From: Lutibacter sp.
Lineage (GTDB): Bacteria; Bacteroidota; Bacteroidia; Flavobacteriales; Flavobacteriaceae
Assembly: GCF_030692605.1 (NCBI RefSeq)
Contig: NZ_JAUYUD010000114.1
Span: 1 to 64,000 of the forward strand
Direction: 5' to 3'
Length of the DNA stretch: 64,000 nt
Part shown: one piece after another, positions 9,227 through 20,102 of the stretch
How the letters are laid out: every line of letters begins with the position of its first letter
How positions within the stretch are numbered: the stretch's first letter is position 1
Notes under the pieces: generated by a model
What the model saw: only the letters and a program-made list of their open reading frames with translations
The model's database searches: none
What the model was told of the DNA's origin: nothing
Made by a program: the position numbers and the translations under genes

Positions 9227-12034
9227 ATGAATATAGGCTTCAAAAATACCACTACTTTCTTTTTCGTTTGGTTAATTGGATACACGATAGGGGTACAAGC
9301 ACAATTTTCTCATTATTTTCAGAATTATGCGCTTTCAGATTATAAAGCAGGAAATCAAAATTGGGATGTTAGCAAGGCAGATGATGGAAAGCTGTATGTT
9401 GCAAATAATGACGGTTTGTTGGAATTTGATGGCCTTAATTGGAATTTTTGGGGAATGCCAAATAAAACAACCATTAGATCTGTTTTAGCGCATAAAGACA
9501 AAATATTTGTAGGTTCATATGAAGAGTTCGGATATTTTATCAGAGATGAAAAAGGAATTTTAAATTATTCATCTCTTGTTGATTTAATTGTTGAAAAGGA
9601 AAAAAACAACGATGAAGAATTTTGGCAAACAATTGTTTTTAAAGACGCTATTGTTTTTAGATCGTTTTCAAGTATTCATATTTACAATAAAAACAAATTA
9701 AAATCGTATTACTTACCCTCCATTATAATGTCGTGTGATATAGTTGAGAACAGGCTATTTGTATCCACATTAAGTAATGGGATTTTTGTATTTAATGGTT
9801 CAAATTTTGAACCTTTTTTTGATTCAGAAGTATTAAGAAATTCAAAAATTGTTTCTATTTTGGCATTAGACAACTATCAATTATTAATTAATACTGAATT
9901 AAAAGGATCGTTTATAGTAGAAAACAATCGAATTTTTCCTTGGGAAACTGCAATAAATCCTATTCTCAAAAAACATCAATTAAATAGATTTTCAAGGTTT
10001 GGAGCAGACAAATTTGTTTTTGGAACCATAAAAGATGGAGTGTATATATCAAATAAAAAAGGGGAAATACTTTTTCATATCAATCGGCAAAGCGGAATTT
10101 TAAATAATACGGTATTAGGACAATTAGTAACCAAAGAAAATGAACTTTGGCTGGGACTAGATAATGGAATTGCCTTTATAGATTTGAAAACACCAAATTA
10201 TTTTTATAATGATGTATCGGGAAGGTTAGGTGCAGTTTACGATATTATAAATTTTAAAAACAGGATTTACATAGGTAGTAACACTGGACTTTATGTTTTG
10301 GATAATGAAAGAAACCTTCAATTTATTGAAAACTCTCAAGGACAGGTTTGGGATTTAAACGAAATTAATGGTGAACTTTTTTGTGGTCATAATAATGGAA
10401 CATATTTAGTTAAAAACAATAAGTTAGAACTAATATCAACTTTCACAGGTGGTTGGGTTATAAAAAAGATACCAGAACAAGAAAATAGTTTTATACAAGG
10501 AACTTATACAGGGTTGGTAAGTTTTAAAAAAATAAGCAACAAATGGGAAATTCAGCATTTAGGAAAAACGACTATTCCAGCTCGTTTTTTAGTATTTGAA
10601 GATAAACAAACAGCCTGGATTGCTCACGTAAATAAAGGAGTGTATAGGGTTAAATTTGATGCCAATTACACTAAAATTATTGAAATGAAAAATTACCTTG
10701 ATAAAGGGTTGTACTCCGATTTTTCAGTTAAAATTTATAAAATTAAAAATAATATTACATTTAAAACTTTAAAAGGTTGGCAAAAATATGAGGCATTATT
10801 AGACAGTATTGTACCCCATAATTTATTAAGTGAAAATTTTCCGGATAATAGTTATATTATTTCTGAAGATAATGTTTCAAAAGCAGCCTTAATAACAGAA
10901 AACGCCATATTATTTAATACTATTTTAAACCCCGAAGGAGGATTTTCTATAGGTAATAAATATTTTAAAAAACGATTAGTTACAGGTTTTGAAAAAATAT
11001 CGAAACTAAATGATTCCTCATTTGCACTTTCTTTGCAAGATGGTTTTATGATTATTAGCCCCCAATTTCACTCCAATTTAAATCAATTAAGAAAGCCCGT
11101 TATAGAACGAATTTATTTAAATAACGAACTTCATAGCACCACATTATTAAGTTTTAAAATACCGTATAAAAATAATTCAATTAAATTAATGGTTTCTTCA
11201 GCTTTTTCAAAAGACCATAGTTTTGAATACACACTTTCAAATTCTAGCCGTCAAACAAATTGGATAGAAGCTAAAAAAGGTGTTGTTGAGCTTTCTAAAC
11301 TTTCTAATGGAAGTTATAATTTATTGATAAGATCTATTAATAACGATGCCAAATCTGAAATTTTGGCTATTGAAATTGAGGTGTTAGCACCTTGGTATAA
11401 AAATACAATAGGATTTGTAATTTATGCTTTTTTAATTTTATTAGTTGGCTTAATGATGTATTTAACGCATAAAAGAAAAATGCGAAAAGTGCAAGACTTT
11501 CTTCGGGTTAAATTCGAAGAAGAGCAAAGTAAAATGCTCGAAATTAAAAAAAGAGAAAGTGAAAAGGAAATTATAAACCTAAAAACCGAAACTTTAAAAA
11601 ACGAGGTTAAGTTAAAAAGCAAACAATTAGCAAATACAGCCATGGCCTTGGTTAAAAAGAATGAAATATTGCAAAATTTAAAAGATGAATTAGTAACAAA
11701 TAAAGATAATTTTAACAACCAATATTCTTTTAAAAAGTTAATAAAGCAAATTAATAACTCTATTGAACACGAAGATCAATGGGAAATTTTTGAATACAAT
11801 TTTAATCAGGTTCACGAAGAATTTTTTAAACATCTCACGTCATCTTTTCCAAGTTTAACTCATAAAGACCTTAAAATTTGTGCTTATTTAAAAATGAATC
11901 TTTCTACTAAAGAAATTGCACCATTGTTAAATATTTCTACACGAGGCATAGAAACTCATAGGTATCGACTAAAATTAAAACTTGGTTTAGAAAAACAAGA
12001 TAGTTTAAGGGGTTTTTTACAAAAAATTAATTAG
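9227..12034 (+). CDS. Transmembrane regulator: periplasmic beta-propeller/YYY-type sensor, one TM helix, cytoplasmic coiled coil, LuxR-type HTH, no kinase domain
   Basis: Repeated propeller motifs, TM around IGFVIYAFLILLVGLMMYL, C-terminal HTH LTHKDLKICAYLKMNLSTKEIAPLLNISTRGIETHRYRLKLKL. Confidence 0.85.
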   Translation: MNIGFKNTTTFFFVWLIGYTIGVQAQFSHYFQNYALSDYKAGNQNWDVSKADDGKLYVANNDGLLEFDGLNWNFWGMPNKTTIRSVLAHKDKIFVGSYEEFGYFIRDEKGILNYSSLVDLIVEKEKNNDEEFWQTIVFKDAIVFRSFSSIHIYNKNKLKSYYLPSIIMSCDIVENRLFVSTLSNGIFVFNGSNFEPFFDSEVLRNSKIVSILALDNYQLLINTELKGSFIVENNRIFPWETAINPILKKHQLNRFSRFGADKFVFGTIKDGVYISNKKGEILFHINRQSGILNNTVLGQLVTKENELWLGLDNGIAFIDLKTPNYFYNDVSGRLGAVYDIINFKNRIYIGSNTGLYVLDNERNLQFIENSQGQVWDLNEINGELFCGHNNGTYLVKNNKLELISTFTGGWVIKKIPEQENSFIQGTYTGLVSFKKISNKWEIQHLGKTTIPARFLVFEDKQTAWIAHVNKGVYRVKFDANYTKIIEMKNYLDKGLYSDFSVKIYKIKNNITFKTLKGWQKYEALLDSIVPHNLLSENFPDNSYIISEDNVSKAALITENAILFNTILNPEGGFSIGNKYFKKRLVTGFEKISKLNDSSFALSLQDGFMIISPQFHSNLNQLRKPVIERIYLNNELHSTTLLSFKIPYKNNSIKLMVSSAFSKDHSFEYTLSNSSRQTNWIEAKKGVVELSKLSNGSYNLLIRSINNDAKSEILAIEIEVLAPWYKNTIGFVIYAFLILLVGLMMYLTHKRKMRKVQDFLRVKFEEEQSKMLEIKKRESEKEIINLKTETLKNEVKLKSKQLANTAMALVKKNEILQNLKDELVTNKDNFNNQYSFKKLIKQINNSIEHEDQWEIFEYNFNQVHEEFFKHLTSSFPSLTHKDLKICAYLKMNLSTKEIAPLLNISTRGIETHRYRLKLKLGLEKQDSLRGFLQKIN

Positions 12035-12260
12035 ACAAGACTTCGCCATTATCATTTTTTCAATAGTTTTACTACGTCATTAATACGCCATTATAAAACA
12101 CGCAATCGTTGTTTTAAAGCTTTACATATCTTTTTTTAACTACGTCAGCAGGGTTTTTTAAATAAATATTAAAAGTGGCGTACTTAAAACGTATGCTGAA
12201 TTAATTTTCCGTTTAATTAATTTCTAATTTTAATAATTATTAAACATTAACTTAATTTAA

Positions 12261-15200
12261 ATGAAAGCAAAATTAATTTTCACCTTATTATTAGTATTTC
12301 CTTTTCTAATTTTTGCGCAGGAAAGAAATATCACAGGTAAAGTTACTTCTACAGACGGAGTTCCACTTCCTTCGGTAAATGTTTTAGTAAAAAACAAAGC
12401 AAAAGGAACAACAACTAATTTTGACGGAGTATACTCGATAAGTGCTTCTAACAATGAAATATTAGTATTTAGTTACATTGGTATGAAAACAAAAGAAATT
12501 GTTGTTGGAGTTACTAATGAAATAAATATTATTTTAGAAGATGACTCTCAAAGTTTGGACGAAGTAGTAGTTGTTGGTTATGGAAAAATGAATGTTAAGG
12601 ATTTAACCTCATCCATTACAACTATTAAATCGGAAGAAATTTCGAAAACACCTACAGGCTCCGCTATGCAAGCTTTACAAGGTAAGGTTACTGGTTTACA
12701 AGTTGTAAGCAATGGTTCACCAGGAGAAAGCCCAACAGTACGTGTTCGTGGAGTTGGTTCTTATCCAGGAAGTGGTAGTACAGCTCCACTTTATGTTGTA
12801 GATGGAATGTTTTTTGATAATATTGATTTTTTAAACACATCCGATATTACATCTATCTCAGTACTAAAAGACGCTTCAGCTTCAGCAATTTATGGGGTTA
12901 AAGCTGCAAACGGAGTGGTGCTTATAGAAACTAAATCGGGTTCGTACAATCAAAAAACAGAAATTTCTTATGATGGATATTCTGGATTTCAAGTTGCTCA
13001 AAATGTGCTAAAAATGGCAAATGCTGAGCAATTTACTTCGATGGCTTTAGAATCTGGTTCTCCAGCTGATGTTAGTTTTATATTAAACGCCATGCAACGT
13101 TTTGGTAGAAGTAGAATTAATCCGAATGTGCCAGATGTAAATACAGATTGGTATAAAGAAATTCTTCGTCAAGCGGCAATTCAAAATCACAATATTGGTA
13201 TTACAGGGGGTAGCGATAAAGCTACGTATTCCATTGGTTTAAATTATTTTTCTCAAGATGGTATTTTGGATATGAAAAATGAATATGAGCGATTTAATGT
13301 TAGATCAAAAATTGATTTTAAAGCTACAGATTGGCTTACTGTTGGTGGTAATATGATTTTGAGCAATGCCACCAAATTTAATGAAGCATCAGAAGCTTGG
13401 AATCAGGCTTATTTTGCTGTTCCAATTTTACCAATTTTTGATGAAGATAACACAAATGCTTGGCCAACAAATTATGCAAGTGCCCAAAGTATTGGATATA
13501 GAGGAGGGCAAAATCCTTTCCCAGCATTAGATTTTAATAACGACCGTACAAAAACAAGAAATGTATTGGCTAATTTCTACATGCAATTTGAATTGATTCC
13601 TAGTAAGTTGACATTCAAAACAACATACAACCACAGTTTTAAATCGTTAGACAACAGAGATGTTGAACTACCTTATTATATTACAGACGGTTTCCAAAGA
13701 CCAGTTTCTGCCATTACAAAACGAACAGAAACTTTTTCAAATCAAATTTGGGATAATGTGTTAACCTTTTCAGACAGTTATGGGAAACACGATATTACTG
13801 CAATGGTAGGAACATCGTTTAGAGACGATCAGTGGAATATGTTAACTGCAAGAGGTGAAGATATTGCATCTATTGGACAAGAAGTATCTTGGTATATAAG
13901 TCAGGCAAGTACCATTAATACAAGCAGTGTTCGCGACGATGGTGTTAGACAATATGGGATGTCTTATTTTAGTAGAATAGCTTATAAATTTGATGAAAAA
14001 TACTTGGTATATGGTACTTTACGTGCAGACGGAACTTCAAAATATCAAGAAAAATGGGGTTATTTCCCGACTATAGGATTAGGATGGGTTCTTTCTGAAG
14101 AAAACTTTATGAAAGACATTAATACTTTTAACTATTTAAAATTACGTGGAAGCTGGGGTCAACTTGGAAACAGCAATGTTCCTGCAAGCGATGGTGCAAC
14201 CACAACAAGAATTGTTGATACTGCAATTGATGGCGTTCTTGTTTCAGGAACAATAGCTACAAGCACTTTTTCTGCACTTGGATGGGAACTTACCGAAGAA
14301 ACCAATGTTGGTATAACTTCTAGATTATTTGATAACAGATTAACAATTGATGCAGATTATTACATTCGAGATACCAAAGAAGCTGTTATTCCTGTTGGAT
14401 TCCCACTAATTGGAGGTGGGGTTAATAAAAGTGTGGGCTCTATAAGAAACTCAGGTTTTGAATTGGCATTAAATTGGAATAACAAAATTTCAGATGAACT
14501 TAGTTATAATGTTGGTGCTAATTTTTCAACGCTTAAAAATGAGGTATTAGATCTTTATGGTCAAGAATATTTGGATGGTGGAATGGCCGAATTTCGTCAA
14601 AGATCTTATGTAGGAGAACCATTGTTAGCATTTTACGGAAGAGAAATAGTTGGTGTTTATCAAAATGCTGCTCAAGTTCTCGCAGATCCAGTAGCAGTAG
14701 CAAATGGGTTGGCGCCTGGAGATTTTATTTATAAAGATCAAAATGATGATGGTTTCATAAATGATGAAGACCGCGTAATTTTAGGCTCTTATTTACCATC
14801 ATTTATGTATGGTGCAAATTTGAATATAACCTATAAAAACTTTGAATTTTCTACAAGTTTATCAGGACAAACAGGAAATAAAATTTTGAATCGAAAAAGA
14901 GGAGAAATGATTTGGACATCGGATGGAAATTTGGATGCAGATTTAGCTATAAACCGTTGGCACGGAGAAGGAACTTCAAACTCCTATCCATCTTCAGCAG
15001 GATTAAGAAAAGGATGGAATCAAAAAATGAGTGATTATTTTGTAGAAGATGGCTCTTTTTTTAGAATTCAAAATGTACAAATGGCTTATAACATAAAAAA
15101 TGGCGAACAAGTTTTTGGAACAATAATGCCTGATATTAGAATTTCATTAACTGCAGAACGGCCATTTACATCGTTCAAGTATAATGGATTTAGTCCAGAA

Positions 15201-15275
15201 ATAGCAAATGGAGTTGATACTCAAACATATCCAATACCTGCTGTTTATACATTAGGAATAAACATTAAAATTTAA
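12261..15275 (+). CDS. SusC/RagA-family TonB-dependent receptor
   Basis: CarboxypepD-reg-like N-terminus (ITGKVTSTDGVPLPSVNVLVKN), plug motif VVVVGYGKMNVKDLTSSI, SVLKDASASAIYGVKAANGVVLIETK. Confidence 0.96.
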   Translation: MKAKLIFTLLLVFPFLIFAQERNITGKVTSTDGVPLPSVNVLVKNKAKGTTTNFDGVYSISASNNEILVFSYIGMKTKEIVVGVTNEINIILEDDSQSLDEVVVVGYGKMNVKDLTSSITTIKSEEISKTPTGSAMQALQGKVTGLQVVSNGSPGESPTVRVRGVGSYPGSGSTAPLYVVDGMFFDNIDFLNTSDITSISVLKDASASAIYGVKAANGVVLIETKSGSYNQKTEISYDGYSGFQVAQNVLKMANAEQFTSMALESGSPADVSFILNAMQRFGRSRINPNVPDVNTDWYKEILRQAAIQNHNIGITGGSDKATYSIGLNYFSQDGILDMKNEYERFNVRSKIDFKATDWLTVGGNMILSNATKFNEASEAWNQAYFAVPILPIFDEDNTNAWPTNYASAQSIGYRGGQNPFPALDFNNDRTKTRNVLANFYMQFELIPSKLTFKTTYNHSFKSLDNRDVELPYYITDGFQRPVSAITKRTETFSNQIWDNVLTFSDSYGKHDITAMVGTSFRDDQWNMLTARGEDIASIGQEVSWYISQASTINTSSVRDDGVRQYGMSYFSRIAYKFDEKYLVYGTLRADGTSKYQEKWGYFPTIGLGWVLSEENFMKDINTFNYLKLRGSWGQLGNSNVPASDGATTTRIVDTAIDGVLVSGTIATSTFSALGWELTEETNVGITSRLFDNRLTIDADYYIRDTKEAVIPVGFPLIGGGVNKSVGSIRNSGFELALNWNNKISDELSYNVGANFSTLKNEVLDLYGQEYLDGGMAEFRQRSYVGEPLLAFYGREIVGVYQNAAQVLADPVAVANGLAPGDFIYKDQNDDGFINDEDRVILGSYLPSFMYGANLNITYKNFEFSTSLSGQTGNKILNRKRGEMIWTSDGNLDADLAINRWHGEGTSNSYPSSAGLRKGWNQKMSDYFVEDGSFFRIQNVQMAYNIKNGEQVFGTIMPDIRISLTAERPFTSFKYNGFSPEIANGVDTQTYPIPAVYTLGINIKI

Positions 15276-15287
15276 AAAAACAGTATT

Positions 15288-16820
15288 ATGAACTATATTA
15301 ATAATTTTATAAAACTCATGTTACTTGCAGTAGCCTTTTTAGTTACAGGGGCTTGTAATGACAATTTAGACGAGTTAGCAGAAAACAGATCTTTTACAGG
15401 AGATACAGATTATACCATTTCATCTAATATGATAAACCCTTTAATAGGTGCATATGCTGAATTTAACGGAAGAGGTTGGGAAGATTTTCCGCTTATTTCT
15501 GTTAGAGGAGACGATGTAAATGCAGGTGGACTTGGAGATCAACAAGATTATGCAGAAACAGATAAATACAACTACAATAAAGATTATTGGATGTATAATT
15601 CTGTGTGGCAAAATCTTTATTTCGATATTTTAGTAATGCACTCTACTATAGAGCAAATTGAATTGTATAAAGCTAATGGAGGAAACCCTGTGTTGGCCGA
15701 ACAATACATTGCTGAAGCTAAAGTTCTTAGAGGATTTTTATTACTGCAAGTATCAAGAGTTTGGGGTAATGTGTTTATAACAAAAGGTTCAGACCCTTCA
15801 GATTTATTGATAGCGCCAGTTTCTTCAAAAGCAGAGGTTATGCAGCATATTTCTAATCAAATGGATGAAGCAATTCCAGTATTATTAGATGTGCGCCCAA
15901 ATCAACGTACAGATATTAGAGGTGGAGCAACAAAGTATACTGCATTAGCTATAAAAGCATTGGTTAATCTTGAGTTAAAAAAATATGATGTTGTGGCATC
16001 TGCAACAGCTCAAATCATTTCTTCAAGCAAATTTAGTCTTGCAACAGATTTTTACGAATTGTTTAAATTGGATGGAAAACTGAATAATGAAAATTTATTA
16101 GAGCTTCAATTTTCTGATTTCGGACAAGGTTCAGGAAATAACAGAGGTCATTTATTTGCATTTTATGGACCAGAAAATTGGACTCCTAGTGTTACAGGTT
16201 CTGGTAGTGGTTGGGGCTTTTATGAGCCTAGTTTAAAATACATTAAATTTATGTTAAGCAGAGGTGAACAAGTTCGTTTAGAAACAAGTGTACTGTTTAC
16301 CAATAGAGGAATTAATGCGATTAAAGCCGATCCAGCATATGCTACTTTGCCAAGTTGGATTACAAATACAACTAGAGATGGTGATCGTATTAATGATTAT
16401 GCGCGTGCAATGTTTGCAAGCGGAAAACACTACTTACCTTCAAACCAATTAACTACTGGAAGAACCGATTATGGCACCAATAAAAACTTTACATGCATAC
16501 GTTATGCTGAAATTTTATTAATGCATGCCGAGGCATTAACACAAGGTGCTTCTAGCACTGGATTAACCGCAGCACAGGCCGTTAATTTAGTGAGAACTAG
16601 AGCTGGCTTATCTTCACTTTCAGCTGTTACAAATGCTCAAGTAATGGATGAAAAATTTGCAGAGTTGGCTATGGAGTGGGGAACTCGATATTACGATAAT
16701 ATCAGATTAGGAAATATCGCGGCTCTAACATACGATGGTAGAACATTTTCTGAAAATAAAACCTTTTTGCCATATCCTCAAGCGCAAGTTGATAAATTGC
16801 CAATATTGAGAGGTCAATAA
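15288..16820 (+). CDS. SusD/RagB-family glycan-binding lipoprotein
   Basis: Lipobox GACND, TPR-like SusD pattern, conserved C-terminus ending LPILRGQ, directly after SusC. Confidence 0.94.
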   Translation: MNYINNFIKLMLLAVAFLVTGACNDNLDELAENRSFTGDTDYTISSNMINPLIGAYAEFNGRGWEDFPLISVRGDDVNAGGLGDQQDYAETDKYNYNKDYWMYNSVWQNLYFDILVMHSTIEQIELYKANGGNPVLAEQYIAEAKVLRGFLLLQVSRVWGNVFITKGSDPSDLLIAPVSSKAEVMQHISNQMDEAIPVLLDVRPNQRTDIRGGATKYTALAIKALVNLELKKYDVVASATAQIISSSKFSLATDFYELFKLDGKLNNENLLELQFSDFGQGSGNNRGHLFAFYGPENWTPSVTGSGSGWGFYEPSLKYIKFMLSRGEQVRLETSVLFTNRGINAIKADPAYATLPSWITNTTRDGDRINDYARAMFASGKHYLPSNQLTTGRTDYGTNKNFTCIRYAEILLMHAEALTQGASSTGLTAAQAVNLVRTRAGLSSLSAVTNAQVMDEKFAELAMEWGTRYYDNIRLGNIAALTYDGRTFSENKTFLPYPQAQVDKLPILRGQ

Positions 16821-16851
16821 TATAAATTGATTATTTAAAACAATTAAAAAG

Positions 16852-18564
16852 ATGAAAAAATTTAAAAATATAATTCTAGTTATAGTTGTCTCTCTTTTTG
16901 CATTTTCATGTGAAGATGGTATAGATGATATTACTAAAGTAGATCCGGGAGCTGACGCTACAGCTCCAATAATAAAGGTAAATTATCCTTTAGAAGGAAC
17001 CAAAATTCAAGTAAAAGAAATTGTTACCTCCATAAATATTCAATTTGAAGTGACTGATGATATTGAAATTGGAAAAATTGACGTTTTTATAGATAATGTT
17101 AAAATAGTTGAATTTTCAGAATTTAAAGATTATCGAAGAGCTATAAAGGAATATTTGCATACAAACTTAACTAATGGTGCACATGTTTTAAAAATTGTAG
17201 CTACAGATATTGAAGGGAAAGCCACTATAAAATTGATTAATTTTGAAAAAGTGTCTCCTTATACAACTTTGTTTAATGGTGAAGTGCTTTATATGTCTTT
17301 TGATGGCGATTATTTAGATTTAATCAGTTTTAAAACAGCTTCAAAAGTTGGAACACCTGGCTTTACAACTGCAAGTTTTGCTGGTTTAAATGCGTATAAA
17401 GGAGCAACAGATAGTTACCTTACATTTCCTACTACAGGGTTATTAAGCGCTGAATTTAGTGCAGGATTCTGGTATAAAGTAGATGCCTCTCCAGATAGAT
17501 CTGGAATACTAACAATAGGAAAAGACGATAATAGAACTCAGGGTTTTAGATTATTTAGAGAAGGAAGTGGTGCTAAACAAAGAATTAAACTTAACGTTGG
17601 AACTGGAAATGGTGAAAGTTGGAATGATGGTGGAGAAATAGATGTTGCAGCTGGTCAATGGGTTTATGTTGCATTTACAATATCCCCTATAAACACGAAA
17701 ATTTATTTCAATGGTATTTTAATGAACACTGCAGGAACGGGTGCTAGTGTTGATTGGTCTGGGTGTAATTCAATGAGTATAGGTTCTGGAGCTCCAACAT
17801 TTAGTTATTGGGATCATAAATCTGATAAGAGTTCTATAGATGAGTTAAGAATTTTTAATAAAGCATTATCTCAATCTGAAATTCAAAATATAATAAATGT
17901 AACCAATCCTTATACACCTAAATATGCAGGAGAAACATTTTATATGCCATTTAATGGAACAAATACGGAATTAATTACAAATACCGAAGCTTCAAAAATT
18001 GGGTTACCAACCTTTGCTGGTTCAGGATTTAGTGGTGGAAATTCCTATAAAGGAGCAACGGATTCTTACTTAACGTATCCTATTAATGGATTATTTGGTA
18101 ACGAATTTAGTGGTTCGTTTTGGTATAAAGTAAATGGAACTCCAGATCGCTCAGGAATTTTAGTTGTAGGAAATAATGTGCCTGAAAATCGAAATCAAGG
18201 TTTCAGATTGTTTAGAGAAGGAAGTCCAACTAATCAACGACTAAAACTAAATGTTGGAACTGGAAATGGCGAAAGCTGGAATGATGGTGGCGTTATAGAT
18301 GTTACAGCTGGAGAATGGGTGCACGTTGTGTTCACTGTTTCACAAACCAAAAGCACTATTTATTTTAATGGTGTAGAAATGTTATCTTCTACGTTAAGTA
18401 CAAAAGTTGATTGGACAGGTTGTAATAGTCTTTCTATTGGGTCTGGTGCGCCAACCTTCAGCTATTGGGATCATAAATCAGATCAAAGTAATTTAGACGA
18501 ATTACGATTGTTTAACAAAGCATTATCGCTTACTGAAGTTCAAAAAATCTACAACGATAAATAA
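16852..18564 (+). CDS. Surface lipoprotein with Ig-like N-terminus and two tandem LamG/concanavalin-like domains
   Basis: Lipobox FSCED; two closely similar repeats sharing LNVGTGNGESWNDGG and GSGAPTFSYWDHKSD. Confidence 0.85.
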   Translation: MKKFKNIILVIVVSLFAFSCEDGIDDITKVDPGADATAPIIKVNYPLEGTKIQVKEIVTSINIQFEVTDDIEIGKIDVFIDNVKIVEFSEFKDYRRAIKEYLHTNLTNGAHVLKIVATDIEGKATIKLINFEKVSPYTTLFNGEVLYMSFDGDYLDLISFKTASKVGTPGFTTASFAGLNAYKGATDSYLTFPTTGLLSAEFSAGFWYKVDASPDRSGILTIGKDDNRTQGFRLFREGSGAKQRIKLNVGTGNGESWNDGGEIDVAAGQWVYVAFTISPINTKIYFNGILMNTAGTGASVDWSGCNSMSIGSGAPTFSYWDHKSDKSSIDELRIFNKALSQSEIQNIINVTNPYTPKYAGETFYMPFNGTNTELITNTEASKIGLPTFAGSGFSGGNSYKGATDSYLTYPINGLFGNEFSGSFWYKVNGTPDRSGILVVGNNVPENRNQGFRLFREGSPTNQRLKLNVGTGNGESWNDGGVIDVTAGEWVHVVFTVSQTKSTIYFNGVEMLSSTLSTKVDWTGCNSLSIGSGAPTFSYWDHKSDQSNLDELRLFNKALSLTEVQKIYNDK

Positions 18565-18586
18565 TATTGATTAATTTTAAAGGGGT

Positions 18587-18652
18587 TGTCTGAAAAAAAA
18601 ATCATTTACTTGAACTTGTTTATGAAGAAATGATTTAGGATCTTTTCAGACA
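18587..18652. repeat. Two-tier imperfect hairpin in the intergenic region before the GH144 genes
   Basis: tgtctgaaaa (18587-18596)/ttttcagaca (18643-18652) and aaatcattt (18599-18607)/aaatgattt (18628-18636). Confidence 0.6.
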
Positions 18653-18732
18653 TCTCACTTTAATAAAAACATTACAGTAATTGGGGGTTATACTTTTCAA
18701 GGTGTAGCCATCTTTATACTATTTCTTTATAT

Positions 18733-20097
18733 ATGAACAATTTCAATTCTATTATAACAATTTGTTTAGTTACACTTTTTGTAAACACTAGTTGTGGACC
18801 ACATAAAAACAAAAGCGCTCAAATTAGTGTAGTAACCGAAAGCGTTGACAATGCTCTTTTAACAAGAGTACAAAAAGAAACCTTCAATTATTTTTGGGAA
18901 GGAGCAGAACCAATATCAGGTATGGCTCGTGAGCGTATTCATATGGATAATATTTATCCACAAAACGATCAAGATATTGTTACCTCTGGCGGTACGGGAT
19001 TTGGGTTAATGGCTATTTTGGTTGGTGTTGAACGCAATTTTATAACCAGAGAACAAGCTTTTCATCGATTTGTGAGAATCACTAATTTTCTTGAAAAAGC
19101 CGATCGTTTTCATGGAGCTTGGCCTCATTGGATAGATGGTAAAACAGGTAAAGTAAAAGCTTTTAGCAAAAAAGATGATGGCGGCGATTTGGTTGAAACT
19201 GCATTTTTAATTCAAGGATTGTTAACCGTTTCAGAATATTTTGAAAATGGAAATGAACAAGAAAAAGCGCTTATTGCCAAAATTGATAAATTATGGAAAG
19301 AAGTGGAATGGAGTTGGTATACTAAGGGAGGTGAAAAGGTGTTATATTGGCACTGGTCACCTAACTATGGCTGGGAAATGAATTTTCCTGTAGGCGGTTA
19401 TAACGAATGCTTAATTATGTATGTTTTAGCAGCATCATCACCAACATATCCAATTTCTAAAGAGGTTTATGACAATGGATGGGCTAAAAGAGGAGCTATT
19501 AGATCTTCAGAAGTGTATTTTGAAGAAGAGGTTGTTCTTAATTATTTCGAACACGATGACGCACCTATTGGGCCTTTATTTTGGGCTCATTATTCCTACT
19601 TAGGCTTAAATCCAACAGGTTTAAAAGATCAATATGCCGATTATTGGAAGTTAACCCAAAACCATGCTAAAATTCATTACAATTATAGTATATCCAATCC
19701 TAAAAATTACAAAGGTTACGGGGAGAATGTTTGGGGATTAACCTCAAGTTATTCAATGAAAGGTTATTCGGGGCATAGACCAGGTGACGATTTAGGCGTA
19801 GTTTCACCAACAGCAGCATTATCATCGTTTCCTTATACCCCAATAGAAAGTATGAAAATGTTGAAATATTTGTATGATAATTCAGATAAGTTGATTGGAA
19901 AATACGGACCGTACGATGCTTTTAGTGAACATCATAATTGGTATTTACCTAGATATTTAGCAATAGATCAAGGACCTATTCCTGTGATGATTGAAAATTA
20001 TAGATCAGGTTTATTATGGAACTTATTTATGAAAAATAATGATGTAAAAGTAGGCTTAAGTAAATTAGGATTCGAAAGTACAGTACTAAAAAATTAA
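18733..20097 (+). CDS. Glycoamylase-like (PF10091/GH144-type) lipoprotein, predicted endo-beta-1,2-glucanase
   Basis: ETFNYFWEGAEP, FHGAWPHWIDGKTG, GGDLVETAFLIQGL motifs. Confidence 0.8.
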   Translation: MNNFNSIITICLVTLFVNTSCGPHKNKSAQISVVTESVDNALLTRVQKETFNYFWEGAEPISGMARERIHMDNIYPQNDQDIVTSGGTGFGLMAILVGVERNFITREQAFHRFVRITNFLEKADRFHGAWPHWIDGKTGKVKAFSKKDDGGDLVETAFLIQGLLTVSEYFENGNEQEKALIAKIDKLWKEVEWSWYTKGGEKVLYWHWSPNYGWEMNFPVGGYNECLIMYVLAASSPTYPISKEVYDNGWAKRGAIRSSEVYFEEEVVLNYFEHDDAPIGPLFWAHYSYLGLNPTGLKDQYADYWKLTQNHAKIHYNYSISNPKNYKGYGENVWGLTSSYSMKGYSGHRPGDDLGVVSPTAALSSFPYTPIESMKMLKYLYDNSDKLIGKYGPYDAFSEHHNWYLPRYLAIDQGPIPVMIENYRSGLLWNLFMKNNDVKVGLSKLGFESTVLKN

Positions 20098-20102
20098 AGG
20101 TC

